Shown: positions 5,946 to 6,497 of the stretch, one piece after another
How the letters are laid out: every line of letters starts with the position of its first letter
Numbering within the stretch: the first letter of the stretch is position 1
Made by a program: the position numbers and the translations under genes
Notes under the pieces: generated by a model
The model's database searches: none
What the model was told of the DNA's origin: nothing
What the model saw: the letters and a program-made list of their open reading frames with translations, nothing else
Assembly (NCBI GenBank): GCA_013372875.1
Contig: JABXIW010000272.1
Span: 1 to 6,497 of the forward strand
From: Gammaproteobacteria bacterium
Lineage (GTDB): Bacteria; Pseudomonadota; Gammaproteobacteria; Enterobacterales; Kangiellaceae
DNA: 6,497 nucleotides
Direction: 5' to 3'

Positions 5946-5983
5946 TTGACGGCTTTGAGTTGCTTTGTGCTAGAGTACGCGAC
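5946..5983 (+). promoter_or_regulatory. Putative sigma-70 promoter of the DUF1289/CWC gene
   Basis: A -35 TTGACG (5946-5951) and an extended -10 TGC-TAGAGT (5968-5976) are 19 bases apart; the long spacer is offset by the TGn extension. The discriminator ACGCGAC follows, identical to that at 1308-1314. The predicted start near 5983 gives a leader of about 25 bases. Confidence 0.55.
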
Positions 5984-6007
5984 ATTAAAAATTAGAACGA
6001 GAATGCA

Positions 6008-6316
6008 ATGAAGTCACCATGTAGAGCAGCCTGTAAAAATAACGCTGGAATTTGTTCTGGCTGTCACCGAACGATGGATGAAATCATCCAATGGAAAGAC
6101 AAAACCGAACTCCAACGAGAAACCATTATCGAGCAAATCACCGGAGAAGATTCCACCCACCGCTGTCCTGAATGCGATTCGCAAGCTCACTGCGATATTG
6201 CAGCAGGAAAAGAAACGTGTTGGTGTTTTGGTATTGAGCCTCGTGACTTGCCTAAGCCGGAGTCCGATCAGCTTTGTTTATGCCGCAAGTGTTTAGAAAA
6301 AAAGCCAGTCGCATAA
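6008..6316 (+). CDS. DUF1289 + cysteine-rich CWC protein
   Basis: The 102-residue protein has twelve cysteines in two modules. Residues 4-37 are a DUF1289 domain: SPCRAAC (C5, C9), then C16-SG-C19, H20, RTMDEIIQWK. Residues 53-95 match the cysteine-rich CWC family: CPEC (C53, C56), C62, the signature CWCF (C71, C73), and CLCRKC (C90, C92, C95). Both modules probably bind metal (zinc or an iron-sulfur cluster); this is inferred from the cysteine spacing. The start ATG at 6008 has a weak GAGA site eight bases upstream. The stop codon (6314-6316) lies inside the loop of the following terminator. It is a single-gene unit, divergent from DUF3820. The biological role of either domain is not known to me. 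Confidence 0.88.
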   Translation: MKSPCRAACKNNAGICSGCHRTMDEIIQWKDKTELQRETIIEQITGEDSTHRCPECDSQAHCDIAAGKETCWCFGIEPRDLPKPESDQLCLCRKCLEKKPVA

Positions 6317-6331
6317 TACGACTGGCTTCTT
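6297..6331. terminator. Bidirectional terminator overlapping the DUF1289 stop
   Basis: GCCAGTCG (6304-6311) / CGACTGGC (6319-6326) form an eight-base stem, extendable by two A-T pairs, with loop CATAATA that contains the TAA stop. On the minus strand it is followed by seven Ts (A run 6297-6303), an excellent terminator for the gene ending at 6358. On the plus strand the tail is TTCTTC, weaker. Both flanking convergent genes can use it. Confidence 0.88.
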
Positions 6332-6357
6332 CATGTAACGCGATTCTAAAATGATAA

Positions 6358-6497
6358 CTATTTTGCGGTAAGCGCAGAAGTCTCAAATTGAATGCCTTCC
6401 CACCCCGTCACCATGAAATTGCGGATATTTTGGTGATCGTTGTTTTCTGGGTGAAGCAGTACGTCCTCGCGGTAGAAACGACCAAAACACGCCAACG
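6358..6497 (-). CDS. C-terminal end of an unrecognised protein (cut by window edge)
   Basis: The minus strand is open from the window edge to a TAG at 6358-6360, giving the last 45 residues of a protein. The reading is rich in aromatic and charged residues (CFGRFYREDVLL, then HPENNDHQNIRNF, then VTGWEGIQFE), which looks coding rather than chance. A strong terminator for this strand follows 27 bases after the stop. I do not recognise the family from this fragment. The N-terminal part and start lie outside the window. Confidence 0.7.
   Translation of the reverse strand, partial: LACFGRFYREDVLLHPENNDHQNIRNFMVTGWEGIQFETSALTAK

Overview
The window looks like a chromosomal segment from a Vibrio species. 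The VF530-family protein, the DUF3820 and DUF1289/CWC proteins, moderate GC content and the gene set all point to a vibrio or close relative. This assignment rests on recognising protein families by eye, not on a search. No rRNA, tRNA, CRISPR array, transposase or integrase was seen.

Layout from left to right: (1) a minus-strand gene for an 87-residue protein with two membrane segments, preceded by a structured leader whose hairpin loop shows a CsrA-like GGA; (2) a minus-strand pyroglutamyl-peptidase I gene (pcp) with its full catalytic triad; (3) a plus-strand 82-residue orphan with its own promoter and a strong terminator; (4) a 480-base gene-free stretch holding three consecutive hairpins that end in a textbook terminator (a candidate small RNA), followed by a promoter overlapped by a near-consensus TrpR operator; (5) a complete stand-alone tryptophan synthase beta gene (trpB) with no trpA beside it, closed by a terminator; (6) a VF530-type DNA-binding protein with a basic, AT-hook-like tail; (7) a hairpin between convergent genes, then a minus-strand DEAD-box RNA helicase with a lysine-rich tail; (8) a minus-strand DUF3820 gene with its own terminator; (9) a divergent plus-strand cysteine-rich DUF1289+CWC protein whose stop codon lies in the loop of a two-way terminator; (10) the C-terminal end of an unrecognised minus-strand gene cut by the window edge.

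Most genes are single transcription units with private promoters and terminators rather than one operon. The strongest regulatory link is the trpB unit. Its operator closely matches the E. coli trp operator and sits over the -10 in the same way, but no tryptophan-rich leader peptide is present. The simplest reading is that TrpR alone controls an extra beta subunit able to make tryptophan from indole and serine when tryptophan is low. The beta subunit carries active-site flanking motifs unlike the usual enterobacterial/vibrio operon copy, which suggests transfer from another lineage. The least explained parts are the candidate small RNA between positions about 1800 and 1922, the GGA-hairpin leader at 314-390, and a 13-base promoter core (positions 1302-1314 and 5971-5983) shared by two unrelated genes.
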